From Vandiemenella viatica (taxonomy: Eukaryota > Arthropoda > Insecta > Orthoptera > Morabidae): 64,000 bases of DNA. Shown here piece after piece: positions 1-12,493 of this stretch. Numbering within the stretch: position 1 is the first letter of the stretch; each line of letters starts with the position of its first letter. Where the stretch lies: assembly GCA_031002005.1 (NCBI GenBank), contig JARYHS010011408.1:220327473-220391472 (forward strand), in the 5' to 3' direction. The translations under genes were made by a program, and so were the position numbers. Under the pieces are notes generated by a model. That model had not been told where the DNA came from. It made no database searches and was given only the letters and a program-made list of their open reading frames with translations.

Positions 1-121
1 CGCCTCAAAACGTGAACAAACTGAATTATCTCTTAAAATAATTTTTTCCCGATATAATGAATACACTTTAAAATGATTCTTATGATGAGTTTTCACTGTG
101 GAAATGAATGCAGGAAAATCC

Positions 122-185
122 CTACAAGTTAATAATTACCTTACGCAAAATTTCTAAGTCCAGCATAAGCGTCTTCAAAATCGAT
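122..185 (-). CDS. Terminal exon f of the minus-strand gene, with stop
   Basis: After a CCTATAG acceptor, one base completes the Lys codon, then 20 codons (SILKTLMLDLEILRK and five more) run to TAG at 124-122. The C-terminus is a short hydrophobic and basic helix. The 3'UTR continues to the left; no AATAAA is visible in the 121 bases present. Confidence 0.75.
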
Positions 186-3100
186 CTATAGGATATTTTA
201 CTGCTGAGGATGGCTAATGGGAGTGCTTTTATCTGTTCCCTTGAAATCTCTTTCCGTCTGTGTTACAAACTCACTTTTTTTTATATAAAACTTAATGCTA
301 TTTTGACACACAATATCCACCCAGACATTTGACTGTCACTGGACAACCACTAAACTACTCCCTCAGATAATTAGGTCATCAGCAAAAGCCATCAGCTTCA
401 TGTTTGCTTCTCCAGTCCTTATATCATCCCAGGTGAAAAAGTGGACAGAAGGCACTTCCCTGCTATAACTCATTTCTTTGTTCCAGCTAATCTGTCCTTT
501 CTCCCCCAATTTTCACGAAGGTCACACTACTCTAGCATAATTCCTTACTCTACTGATTGTGTCTTTTATAACTACTCTGTTTTCCATTGATTCTATGCCT
601 TCCTCCCAGTTACAAAATCATATACATTCTTTATATACAATACGATCAACAGTTGAACTTTCCATAACAACAATTTTCCTGCACATTGCAAATATCAAGT
701 CTACTTTTCTGAAGCCATTCTATTCTCTAAGCCTTCTTTTTATTTTTTAATCCAGTGATGTATTATTTTCTCGAGGATCTTCTCAAACTTTGGCACTACA
801 ATTTTTAAACTATTTCCTAATTACCCTACCAATGGCAGAGAGAATTATCTCTCATGGTTTATTATGTATGATTTGCAGCAAACTAATACACCATATTGAA
901 AGCAATTTTAAAAAATTTATAAAAATCTGCTATCCTGCAATCATTTCCTCTACAGATACTGTATACAATGGAAACGCATACCATAGACTGTTAAGAAGTG
1001 AGAAAATTTCCACAATTCATTGGGCAATAAAAACTGAATCTAAGTATGACCAAGAAATACTACAGAGAATATTTTACAATGTTTTTTTTATAAAAAAAAC
1101 AAGATTTTATGTATAATAGCATTTGAAATTGTCATTTCTAAAAAATTAACTAACCATAATAAGAGAAAACGAATATACAATTTTGATGAAATATTGAACT
1201 CAAAATGGATTTCTTACTTGTAATCATCAATCAAGGTTTCCGTATCCCGCCACATTGCACCTACAAGTGTCATCTCATCATCAAATGCCAGGTAATTATG
1301 CACAAGATCAGAGTAAGCTTGATTTTTTCCGGGCAACATATTGCGCAGCTGAATGCATAGAAGGAAATATAAATACAAAACAAATTAATAAGGACTGTTG
1401 GAAAAACATAATATCTTACTCTCATTTTCTAACAAATTTATACCAACAAACTTACCTGTCCTATGTACATGGGAAGATTATTCTGTACTAGAGGATCTGT
1501 ATACACACAACTCTGATAAAGATGTTTATTAAGAACTTCCCATGTTAATCTGAACCTTTGAAGATGTTCTTCTTGTAACTGCCGCAATAAAGGTGACAGC
1601 TGTTTTGCAGCAACATTAAGTTTATCATAACCATCCAACAGGCCTATTTGGAAAAGAAAAAAAAGTTTCTCATTAATATTAGATCATTGGATGTTACATC
1701 AAACCATAATCAAAACAGAAAATGAAATACTACACCTACCAGTGATAATATCTCGGCCAATTCTGGAGTCTGTTGTTCTCTGTGAAGTAGCTCAAGTTGT
1801 CTGACCTTTGCTTCTATAACAAATTCTTGCACTTGTGCCTCCAGTCTTTGAAATAACTGATGTGGATCACGAGAACACAACCTACAGCACAAAATTTGAG
1901 AATCTATAAGATTAAAAATAGTTTAACTGAATGATTTGTATTCAAACCATGTGATCAACACCAAACGTTAAATTCATCAAGTACCTACACAGTCATCGGT
2001 TATACAATGGACTGAATTGCTTTTTATTTGCTATCATAGAAAACTTTCTTTCAAGTGAACAAATGTGCCTTTTAAATTTTATTTTTTTGATTTATGGCTC
2101 ATCAAGGTCATTTGTCAGAAGAGGATGTGGGGCAAGGAATGGGAAGGAAATTGGCCAGGGCGTTTTAAGGAACCATCCCAGCATTAGTCTGGTGTGATTT
2201 TGGGAAACTGTGGAAAATACATATGCAATATGTAAGCCAAACCACCAACTATAAAGCAACAATCAACTCTGTATATTATGGGAACTATGTATTGTAGTAC
2301 TGGTCCACAGGCCTAGAAACAAGTTGTGTGTTCAGTTATTCATCTCATTCCTTATTCATACACTCTCATATTTCATTTCCTAAATTAGAGTTTGTTTATA
2401 GATATTCCTTCAGTTGTTTCCACATTTTTGTTTTCTTTCAACGAGAGTTATTGATAGTTCACTGTCAGGATACAAGGGATATCTGTGGCGGAAGCGTCAC
2501 ATGACGAGTGGAGTCAAGGGGAGGACTCGAAGGTGGGTGGACGTTATTGAAGGGAGGAAAGCGCATGTATTTGTGCGCGGCTCTGATGAAGAACACGAAT
2601 TATGCTTTTATAAGTGCGTGGTAATAAATGGTCAGAATAGTGAAAGTAGGTGGTGATACAGGAATAAAGACAGCCACTTCATTGTGAGGAACAGTGTTGG
2701 TGAATTTGCGTTAATTAATAACTGCCGCTAGTCAAAGCATTATCGAGCTAGTGGAAGTGTTAACGAATGCACGAACCTTCATCTTTAGGAACACGAAGTC
2801 ACGATATAAAATTCACGGTCAAACTGTGGTGATCACAGCAAGCATTGGTGACGATTAAAAGTGTTTCTTGTCTTGCAGATGCTTCTCACTTATTATTTCG
2901 AAACCTTAAACGTTTCAGAAAAATTTCCAACATTCTGTTGGTGGCAACCGATCCGAACTTGTGTAATTAATTAACTGTGCAAAACTATAAATGATGTTTC
3001 TTTATAAATAGCATCCCAGCGTATATTAAATAATGTTCATTTTGATGTTACAACTAATTTGTTTTCCCCTCACCACCTCTGCCACCCTGTTCTCATTAGC

Positions 3101-6100
3101 CAATGACCAAGCAAGTCATGTGGTAAACTATATTGTGTGTACACCTCCCTCGCCAAATGGCCCCATCCTCCCAACATGAATAAGGTTTTAAACTGAAATA
3201 TTGTACGTTTCTGTTTATCTTGAGTGTTGCATTCTTATCGCAACCTTTAACTTTGGTGATGGGTTATTTTTCCTTTCCTTTGTTAATTGCGCTGCCTAAA
3301 AGCAATTTCATTTCCTTGAAGTTAGCAACAAAAATTCACCAGAAAGTTGTAAAGCTATAATTAGTTCTGCGATTACAAAGCATTGGCCTCTTCGAAAGAA
3401 ATCATGCAGAAACTGTTACAAACTTGCATTACATCACTAACTAGCTGAAAGGGACATGCTTTAAACAAAGTGTAGGATACATTTACAGGTATTTTGTTCT
3501 GAAGCAATTCTTTAAAACTGACCACATCATATATGCTGATAGAGAATAGGAGCTATTAACCCTTTCACTGCTGAAATTATACTGAATTACACGGCACTAG
3601 TGCCAAACAGTTTAAAAGGTGACTTGTTACGAACATCTAAAGATGTCATCAGCAGTGAATGTGTTAAAGAAAAAAATCTTTTTAGAATTGAATCTACTCA
3701 TAATCACTAAATAACATAAGCGTTTTACTTTTCATAAAATACATAATGAGCAATAACTTAATGTAACACCAGAATATACAAAGATAATTTTCAAAACATT
3801 ACTACCATGAACATCATTACCTTTCACTCACGTAAGGACTTCATGTTATTAGGAAACAAATGACTTTTGACTTTAACCATTACATTAAGATTGACTCACT
3901 TGTGTACCAAGTCTTTCATTTTTGCCAGGGTCTCCTCTGACGGTTGAGCTGCATTTCCTTCCATAACCATACGATACACCATGCGAATGTATTGTCTCAG
4001 TTCCAACCAGTAAGACTGCAAACGGCGCATATCCTCCAGTTGCTCTGCAGCCTGTTCACTGCAAAAATCCAGATAACTGTGATCAGTTAGTTGTTTTTGG
4101 ACCTAGGCTTCTCAATGTCTATATAATTGCCCCCATCAGTTCTTTATTTTCATTACCTCAGTGCTGTAAGATTACTTACTAACTTCATGAAATCTATTAT
4201 AAACACTGCTGTCACATCACTGCTGACAATATGCTCAACATAACTATTAAAATTCATTACATGCAACAACACTTAAGTAACAAACAAATTATTTAGTACC
4301 CTAAATAATAAGTTTTCAGAAATTCTTCATACACAAACAATATTTCAAGGAATAAATTGGAGATCCTAACTGATTTTTAAAAAAAAGGCTAGACAAATGA
4401 GTTCAACACAACACTGTTACATGCAGCAGAGATAAGAGGTGTCAGAACAAGCTCAAAAAGGAATTTCCCCTATGGTTTTATGCTTCTGCAATGTCAAGAT
4501 CATTAAAGATGAGAAAAAACTGAGGGAAAAGAACAGGAAGGAGTTCGCCCATGGAATTCTGAAAGAACAGTTCCAGAATTCATCTGAAATGATTTCAGGA
4601 AACCATAAAAAACAGAAATCTGCATAGCTGGACAGTAGTACCACGATGGAATTGTGGGTAGTACTAAAAATTAACAGAGAATGGTTTAGGATTAGAATTG
4701 AAGCAGCCAGGAAAAGTTGTAAAACTGAAAAAAAGGAAGCAAAACTGATGGTTCAAAAAGAAAAAGTTGGTTGTGAAAAAATGTAAAGATACTGGAGGGT
4801 AATAAAGGGAATAAGAAAGAACAGTATACAATTGTTAAAATTAAATTAAAATGCAGAAAAGAGTGTTAAATACTGATAGACGACACTGGACATCATTAGA
4901 ATGTTGGTAATCCGAATGTAAATTATCCAAATGTCTTTTATTTTTTACAAAATGTTCACTATTTTACAAAAACTTAAACTTACAGCAAGCAGAACAGTGC
5001 ACTTCACAATTCCACAACAAAGAACTATGTAAAATGTCTTTAATCCTATACCAGACATCTGTTAATGTATTATTGCTGCAATATCCTCATGGACAACCAA
5101 ATACTGGCTTCAATGTTGTATGTTTCTCATAATTGTGACAATAATTACAAGTTCCATTACAACAGTCTTTCAGTGTGCATACAGATTCTAAATTCATAGA
5201 AATCTGAAACCTACCATGTTTATCCTGTTCCACTGTTATCAATTCAAGTTTTCAACATTTTTAAAATAAAACACTTAAAGTAGGTTACTTTAAGAATCAG
5301 CAATCTGTCGACAGAAGTGACAAGTATAATTGTGCAATTTTTAGTGTTCTATTGACTTCTTTTGCTACAAATATGATAATTATAAAATAGATGATGTAAC
5401 ATTAAAGATAAAATATAACTTTAAATACAGTATTGCATCAAACTCTCAAAGCAATACCATAGTATATTTTGTATCCGAAACACACCCGGTCCCAATTAAT
5501 TTAGATCATCAATGCTCTACTGTATAGTTGAGATCATGGATGAGCTAAAGGATTTTAAGAAAAAAATATTTTGAAGCTCAATAACGTGTGAAACAGACAG
5601 CACACTCAAGCAAACGAACATCTATTACAGAACATTACAATCCTGGAGAAATATGGTAGACTGGACATGGAGGCAAGTTGAAGCTCCACTAGAGAAAAAA
5701 CAAAGTTCTCAAATCAAATGACACAAACGAAGTATTAGTGGACATAACAGCAGGTGGTGTAGGAACAGAGTAGTTATACAGAGTGCTGCGATTAGTGTGG
5801 AAAGAGAGAATAGCTTCAGAAGACTGGAAGAGTGGTATTATATACCAGAAACAGGATAAATGAAAATGTCGATATTACACAGAAGTCACCCTCTTGTTCC
5901 ATTTTGTAAAATATTTCAAAAGATAATGAAGAAACAGATAAGCAGAGTGGTAGGAAGTGGATTACAAGAGGAGCAATATCGTTTAAACCAGTAAGAACAA
6001 TAGTGGACTTAATGTTTGCAGTAAGGTAATTACAACAGAAACACTAGGGGTACAGTGAAGACATAATACGAATTTTACAATATTGTGAAACCATATGACA

Positions 6101-9100
6101 ACATTTGTATAGAGAAAGTTTGGTTATCGAAAGTAAAAAAGGAGATAGCAGGGGACTGATTGAAGGTGTTAAAAGAATGTATGAGAAATCTGGAAGTTGT
6201 GTGAACTTCAAAAGGACATCATGATGCCAATTAGACAGCGGGCCAGGCAGAAGTGTTCTCCCTCGCCTTTATCCACTGTTGTTACGTATGAGATTTGTGT
6301 ATGTATAAAGTGGTTAGGGTCATTCCATGTCAAATCAACTAACAGTCTGAACCTTGACCTCTCAGATTTGGATGAATTTTTTTCAAGTAATGTACCCACC
6401 AACACTAATTTAAATTTGAAATTTCAAATTTTTCTGACTTTTGGTTTTTGAGTTTCAAGGGTTTAAAAATCCGAAAAATGACTTTTTGATCGATTTATTA
6501 TTGTTTTAAAATGCTGTAGCTCAAAAACTATACAACCTAGAGAGCTCAAACTTGCACCATTGTTTTCCTCTAAGAATTCCCTTCAATTTGATATGTAACA
6601 TGACTATGCTACCTAATTCTGAAAATTTTTAAAAATTAAAAAATATTTTTTTTTAAATTTCCAAAATACGTACCCTAACTGACTACATGCATGTAAAATT
6701 TAAAGATGAGATCTCAATGGGTTCTTGTATGAAAAAATATTTGACTACCAAAATACACAGTAGTGAGGTGAAAAGCATACTATTTCTAGGCTATTTATAC
6801 CAAGGCAGGCCTACATAATTCTAACAAACTTAAATTATTAAATTAGCCTTTTTATGTAACATTACCCTCTTATTGTTTGTTAATTCATTAAATGTTATTT
6901 TAATGCCAGAATATATAATATAAAAAAAAATAATTTAAGAATTTGAAAATGTAATATGACATTCATTTTTTATTATAAAAAACTTAAGATTTTCAAATAC
7001 ATTAAAATGTGTATGAAATAATCAAAGCAAAGAATAATGCTAGATTGGGCATTCACAACAATCAGATAAGAGTGCATCCTGTAGTGTAGAAGTTGTAACT
7101 CGAAAGGAATGGCACAGTCTGTAGCCTGTGTTCATGTCCCAACAATGCACTGCATTGGAGATTGGATCCACTGAGCCCAGCCAGTTGTCTGAGTGACTCA
7201 GTAGAGTAAACACAAACTTATGAGTGTTCTATATTGTACTGTGTTTTTAGTGTAAAGTTGTCCAAGTGATCTAGTATACAGCAGTGTAGTCTTAGTGTAT
7301 GCCATGCCGTGTACGTGGTAATATATCAAACATCAAAAAATAAGAGTATTTGCTACATTTATTTTTTCTAGAATTTTCCAAACAATAGAAATGTAGTTTT
7401 TTAAGTTGTATATATTTTTACTTTTTGATAAAAGATTTTCTTAACTTACTAAAATGACATCTCAAAAGAATTGGGCGATTATTTCTGCTAAATGTTGTAA
7501 CCCTTTTAAAGTTGAACAACATAAGAAAGTCCATGTACAATCACTAAGAAATGTAACAGACTGGATGTCCTCTCTAGACTTAGGTATCATTAGTGCCATG
7601 AAAATATGTGATGCATGTAGGAAAACAAACACAAAACAGAAGATTAAGTTTTACCTTGTAGTAGTGAAAATTTAAATGATTCTTTTACTGATCCTCAATC
7701 TTTCTTAGAATATTTGAACAAGTCACTGGAACTAATGGGCGAGTCACCACTAAAGAAGACAAAGATTATTGTACCTAGGTATACAAAGAAAAAACTTGAT
7801 AAAATAAAGCCTAGCTTAGAAAAGAACTTACTACCAGAATCGAGCCAACAAGAAGTTATTATTAAACATTCCGAAGATGAATCAGAGATGATTCAACAGT
7901 TAAAAGAAAAGTTTGCTCAAACAACAAAAAGAAGTGAAAAAATGATGATTTTGTCTATCTTACCTACGAGCTGGAGCTGTCAGAAAATAGAAGAAGAATT
8001 TGGAGTGACAAACTACATGGCCCGTGCGGTAAAATTGTTAGTAAAAGAAAAAGGAATTTTGTCAAATCCTAGTCCTAAACCTGGAAGAACTCTAAATGAG
8101 AATATTGCTGACTCTGTAAAAGACTTCTACAATTCTGACGACATTAGAAGAATGATGCCGGGGGGGAAAAAGCTTGTGTGACCATAAGAAATAAAGATGG
8201 AAAGATCCAGGTACAAAAGAGGCTAGTGTTGGCAAATTTGCAAGAAATATACCAATTATTTCAGGAAAATTTCCCAGCAAACAAAACTGGTTTTTCCAAG
8301 TTTTGTGAATTGAGACCAAAGAACAGTATCCTGGCTGGAAAAAGTGGCACACATACTGTCTGTGTGTGTACCTTACACCAAAACATTAAGCTAATGATGA
8401 CTGGTGCTAAAATGCAAAATTTTGTTTTGGATGGAGATGAAACTGCTTTGAAATCTTATCATTCCTGCTTGGTCAAGATGATGTGCAGTCCACCATCTCA
8501 ACATTGTTTTATGGATAATTGTAAAGAATGTCCTGGTGTCTCTAGACTTAAAGAGCTATTGAATGCAAAGTTCAATGATGATATGATTGATGAAGTTACC
8601 TACAAAAAGTGGGTAACTGTAGATAGGTGTTTGATGGAAACTGTAGTAAAATGTACTGATGAGTTTCTGGACACACTAACTAAGGTAAAAACTCATTCAT
8701 TTATAGCTAATAAGCAGAAAGAATACTACAGCGAAATTAAGGACAATTTAACTGAAGGCCATGTAGTAGTCAACTGTGATTTTGCAGAAAACTACTCTTT
8801 CATTGTACAAGATGAAATACATCATTCCACTGGACTACAACCCAAGCTACACTGCATCCTTTCATCATATATTATAAATGGGAGGGGAAACTAAAACATC
8901 TGCAGTATGTCTTCATATCAGATTGCCTGGAACATAATACAGTCGCTTTCTATGCATTCCAGAAAAAACTGCTAGAAATCTTAAAGCAAACCATGCCTTT
9001 TGAACTTAAAAAGATTATTTATTTTTCTGATGGCAGCGCTGCACAATATAAAAGTAAGAAAAACTTCCTTAATTTGTGTTTGCATAAAACTGATTTTGAA

Positions 9101-12063
9101 GTTGAAGCAGAGTGGGAGTTCTTTGCAACATTCCATGGCAAAAGTGCATGGGATGGCCTTGGCGGAACTGTTAAGCGGCTAGCTGCTAAAGCCAGCTTAC
9201 AAAGGCCATATAACCAACAAATCTTAACACCCAAATCACTTTACGTATTTGCCATGGAAAACATAAAAAACATTGACTTTGAATATTGCACAACAGAAGA
9301 CTATGAAGAGACCAAAGAATACTTACTTCCTTGGTTTAGTGAATCAAAAGCGGTTGTGGGAACACAAAAGTTTCACTCATATAAACCCCACACAGAGTGT
9401 CAAATTACTGTCAAGCCTTATCATTTTAGTCTTGATGGGTCTCTTGAATATGTGACAACAGTGAACCATATAACACAATCAGATATGGAAAATATTACTG
9501 CTGGTTTTGTGACAATAGCATATGATGACTCTTGGTGGCTAGGATGCATTGAAAAAAAAATACAATGACATGTACCGAATAAATTTTTTACACCCAAAAG
9601 GTCCAGCCCATTCTTTTTACTATCCACAACCAAGAGATTTATTAGATGTCCCAGGAAATACTCTTTTACAAACAGTGGATCCAACTACAGCTACGGGAAG
9701 AACCTACACTTTAAGTGCTAAAGAAATGAAGCTGTCTTCTCTTGCTTTGGAAAAATATCTTAAGAGATCAAAAAGAAGTGTGTAAATTATGTTAGGCCTA
9801 CCCTCACTAAACACTTAATTGTGTAAATACTATGCGTATTAACTTTGTAAATACCAAATATTATTAGAAATACAGTTCTATCCACACAAATGTCAACAAG
9901 TTAATCTTTTTCCCAAGTGAAATTACTTTTGCCAATTTCTATTATAAGAAACTTGTAAATGATTACAACTAACACTAGAAAGCCAAGAAAAAGATAATCT
10001 CTGCCATTTAAAACTAAGGATGAAGGTGAGTGGCTTTATTCAAAATTTAACTTTTAGCATGTATATTACCAATTAAAATGTGTTCACTTCCTTCTGATGC
10101 ATAGTTAAAAGAATCATGAAAATTAAATTAAAACAACATTATATCATTCAATGAATTAACAAACAATAAGATGGTAATGTTACATAAAAAGGCTAATTTA
10201 ATAATTTAAGTTCATTAGAATTATGTAGGCCTACCTTGGTATAAATAGCCTAGAAATAGTATGCTTTTCACCTCACTACTGTGTATTTTGGTAGTCAAAT
10301 ATTTTTTATACAAGAACCCATTGAGATCCCATTTTGAAATTTTGCATGCATGTAGTCAGTTAGACTGGACAACACATAGAATTTTTATAAAAAAATATTT
10401 TGTAATTTTTAAAAAATTTCAGAATTAGGTAGCATAGTCATGTTACATATCAAGTTGAAGGGAATTCTTAGAGGAAAACAATGGTGCAAGCTTGAGCTCT
10501 CTAGGTTGTAAAGTTTTTGAGCTACAGCATTTTAAAACAATCATAAATCGATCAAAAAGTCATTTTTTTTTATTTTTGAACCCTTGAAACTCAAAAACCA
10601 AAAGTCAGAAAAATTTGAAATTTCAAATTTAAACTAGTGTTGGTGGGTACATTACATTAAAAAAAAATTCATCCAAATCTGAGAGGTCAAGGTTCAAATC
10701 ATATAGTAAGTAGAATTGGTTGAATTGATAAGGAATGACCCGTTAGGAAGATAGAGCAGGAAAAAATGAAAAACATGGTATATGCAGAAGATAGTGATTG
10801 TTTTGAGAAACTGCAAGTCAGAAGTGTAAGAACAGCTGTAAATGTGGCAGAAAGGAGTGAAATATTATACAAGGCAATTCTCTGAAGAAAATAAAGTGAA
10901 TTAATAACCACAGCTCATAAGAAGTATAGGGCTTATCAGGTTGTTATTCGCTGAGGTGAGAAATAAAGGTTTTATGATTTAAAGTGTTTTAATACTGGAA
11001 TAGAAGAGAATGGAAGAACAAAAAAGAAGAGTTCATAAATTCAACAGGAGCACCAGAGGTGTGATTTGGAACAGGGAGGTGCCACAGAGTTTCAGAAAGA
11101 TTTCCTTACTGTATTTACTTTGGTCAATACTAGCGTCTTTGGGTGATGATGAAAAATTATATTAAATTCAGGCCACAGACATGAAAATTCAAAGTAGAAT
11201 TGGTGCAGCAAGACTAGACAATTTGTGGAATGAGGATATGAGGAGGTCAGTTCAAGAGGAAGGTTTACAGAATAGAATTGCAAGCTCAAGACTTTATTGG
11301 TATGGATACATTTAGATAATGAAAGGTTGCCAAAGAGAATGTATAACTTGAAACTGGAATGGAATACCATGGGATAGGTGAATCAAGGAACTAGGAAACA
11401 AGTGTGTTTCTGGATGACCAAGCCCGAGGCTCAAAACTGTCAAAAGTGATGATTGTGTAGATATCTTAGAAAGGTTCATATTACTAAACATGAACTTCAG
11501 GGATTTAGGAAGCTGCTTTTTATAATTTACTACCATTAGAAAATAAAATATTACTGATCAGCAATTTAGACTACTTTTAAATTACTCATAAATTTTGCAT
11601 GAAAGTGATAGAAAAGAAACAAAAGTTTTCAGTTTCCAGGATGTATACAAAAACTATTTTTATTTTGATCTCAATACTTTCCAACGTACCAAAATTTAAA
11701 CAACACTTACTACAAACAAGAATATCCTAGCAAGTAAACAAAAACAAACAAAAAGTGAGAGATGGAACTAACTGGAAACGATATGCATGATAAGAGAACG
11801 TATAAAAAATCAACATATATAAAAGCGTGTTTAACCCTTCATTTGAATATGACACTTAATGAAGCACAAATCAATTGTATTTTTGTGTACTTCCAGGAAA
11901 TTGAAAAACTAGCATGGTATTTCCTGCATCTACCCAACTGAGGTTTGAGTAAAGTCGCCACACTAAATGTTTACCTCCTGTCCTTGCACATTTTGCATGC
12001 ACACAACTTTTCTTCCTGCTGAGAGAGGACGGACTGTAAATGATTATCAGGCTTTGCAGAAAT
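122..12063 (-). CDS. Unrecognised helical protein, last six exons (join)
   Basis: Six minus-strand segments (12063-11975, 4058-3900, 1881-1736, 1643-1456, 1348-1218, 185-122) all have AG acceptors and GT donors. Their phases match at every junction and they sum to 777 nt, giving 258 codons and a TAG stop. The order, phase closure and charged, Leu-rich sequence make chance very unlikely. The first readable exon has a small Cys cluster (CACKMC); the rest is predicted alpha-helix with motifs such as YWLELRQYIRMVYRM, RDPHQLFQRLEAQ and FRLTWEVLNKHLY. No signal peptide or membrane segment is seen in this part. The N-terminal exons lie to the right of 12063 or outside the window and were not found. 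I do not recognise the family with confidence; FAM193 is a weak recollection only. The 7.9-kb intron 4059-11974 holds a DNA transposon inside an old LINE. Confidence 0.8.
200..640 (-). pseudogene. Decayed LINE reverse-transcriptase fragment in an intron
   Basis: Minus-strand translation around 360-420 gives MKLMAFADDLII, the RT palm motif (FADD). No continuous frame surrounds it. It is a small, old LINE remnant within the intron 186-1217. The extent is approximate. Confidence 0.45.
1218..1348 (-). CDS. Exon e of the minus-strand gene
   Basis: Acceptor CATTCAG, donor AA|GTAAG. It encodes an acidic segment (YLAFDDEMTLVGAMW) and ends in phase 2 within a Lys codon. Confidence 0.8.
1456..1643 (-). 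CDS. Exon d of the minus-strand gene
   Basis: Acceptor CAAATAG and consensus donor CAG|GTAAGT. The 188-nt exon encodes a Leu/Gln-rich helix followed by FRLTWEVLNKHLYQS and ends in phase 0 at a Gln codon. Confidence 0.82.
1736..1881 (-). CDS. Exon c of the minus-strand gene
   Basis: The exon follows a GCTGTAG acceptor. Two donors are possible. The stronger-looking GTAGGT at 1739 would break the frame. The GTGTAG donor at 1735 keeps phase with the next exon (LVG|LLDGYDK) and is preferred for that reason. It encodes RDPHQLFQRLEAQVQEF. Confidence 0.78.
2090..2225 (-). repeat. SINE/LINE-tail-like repeat copy
   Basis: Read on the minus strand, this segment has the order TTTCCC...ATCACACC...GGGATGGTTCCTT...TTCCTTCCC, and it ends near a poly-A/T stretch at 2083-2090. 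The same module occurs in the 3'UTRs of two LINE copies (41750-41870 and 47290-47390) and alone at 53740-53820. Confidence 0.55.
2230..3890. other. Intron sequence with no recognised gene
   Basis: Intron between exons c and b of the minus-strand gene. An open frame at 2414-2656 (+) has no recognisable domain and is not called. Nothing else was recognised. Confidence 0.5.
3900..4058 (-). CDS. Exon b of the minus-strand gene
   Basis: TTTTTGCAG acceptor and GTGAGT donor. The 159-nt exon is open throughout, starts with the last base of a codon and ends in phase 2. It encodes an amphipathic helix region (QSYWLELRQYIRMVYRMV) followed by a polar linker. Confidence 0.8.
4430..6312 (+). pseudogene. 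Decayed RTE-like LINE, left part
   Basis: Broken plus-strand translation resembles RTE-type LINEs: a Lys/Glu-rich linker near 4690-4800, LVWKERIASEDWKSGIIYQ near 5790-5840, and a block like 'GLARCSPSPLSTV' near 6240-6280, where RQGCSLSPLLF is expected. Stops and frameshifts are everywhere. The right part resumes at 10746, beyond the DNA transposon. Confidence 0.5.
6317..6894 (+). repeat. Left long terminal inverted repeat
   Basis: 578 bp matching in reverse complement to 10145-10741. The outer ten bases are identical in both ends. The region just inside the tip (6327-6355 and its partner) is the most diverged. Confidence 0.85.
7454..9785 (+). pseudogene. Transposase-like protein of the GTTA element, four frameshifts
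   Basis: Reading starts at an ATG at 7454 and passes through frame changes near 7650, 8165 (a G run), 8885 and 9555 (an A run) to a stop at 9783-9785. In order: an N-terminal Cys-rich part (CCNPF, KICDACRK), a long middle with a dense Cys/His block (GTHTVCVCTLHQN), VVNCDFAENYSF, then IIYFSDGSAAQYKSKKNF and FHGKSAWDGLGGTVKR. The conserved acidic residues in CDFAENY and FSDGS, and the GKSAWDG block, suggest a DDE/D-type nuclease core. Three of the four shifts sit at or near homopolymers, so some could be sequencing errors. The TIRs and target duplication support its role in transposition; the precise superfamily is unproved. Confidence 0.75.
10145..10741 (-). repeat. Right long terminal inverted repeat
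   Basis: 597 bp, reverse complement of the left arm. The stretches around 10157-10350 and 10430-10690 align nearly base for base. Confidence 0.85.
10746..11500 (+). pseudogene. Decayed RTE-like LINE, right part
   Basis: Starts directly after the GTTA duplication. Translation near 11210-11310 gives RLDNLWNEDMRRSV and ASSRLYWYGYI, matching the C-terminal pattern of RTE-type proteins (a variant of 'RLRWFGHV'). This is the continuation of the fragment ending at 6316. Confidence 0.5.
11975..12063 (-). CDS. Exon a of the minus-strand gene
   Basis: The exon follows a pyrimidine-rich TTTTCAG acceptor and ends before GTAAAC. It starts in phase 0 and ends with two bases of a Ser codon completed by the next exon. 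It carries the Cys cluster CACKMC, which could bind a metal, but only three cysteines are visible here. Confidence 0.7.
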
Positions 12064-12493
12064 CTGAAAACAGAAGAAAAAAACCTGTATCTAGTTTAAC
12101 GGTATAAAAACTGTTGCAAGATGGTATTTTAAAATGTTAAAAATCTCCTCAACAGATTTTTTTTAAAATTTCTATGAACCTAAATATCCAGATTATATCT
12201 TCCCCAATAACCATGGATATTGAGTTCTTCCATCTATTTACTTGTACATGGTTTCACAATAAGCTGAAATAAGAGGTGACAACCATATTTTAGAGTATCG
12301 TTCTTGCAGAAAAAAGAATACTAAGCAATTTATGATGGCAACTCTTTGTGTGCATGTGTACTTTTTAGAAAACCCTCTCAAGCATTATTAGGGCCGTCAT
12401 TCATATGAAATTGGAGGATTTCAATTCAAACCAGCAGTTCTTGAAAAGCAACATTGGCCTTCAGTTAGTGGAAATGAATGATTATAGAAGTAA

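Larger units (their letters stand above)
6317..10741 (+). mobile_element. DNA transposon with ~580-bp inverted ends and GTTA target duplication
   Basis: The element begins GGGTCATTCC and ends GGAATGACCC, with GTTA directly outside each end (6313-6316, 10742-10745). Inverted arms run 6317-6894 and 10145-10741 and match closely along their length. Between them is one transposase-like reading on the + strand. A 4-bp target duplication and this protein type suggest the Sola group, but that is tentative. Removing the element rejoins the two halves of an older RTE-like LINE. Confidence 0.85.

Noticed and set aside
2414..2656. An 80-codon open frame on the plus strand
   Set aside because: Composition is Arg/Lys/Gly-rich with no known motif and no splice signals that would tie it to other exons.
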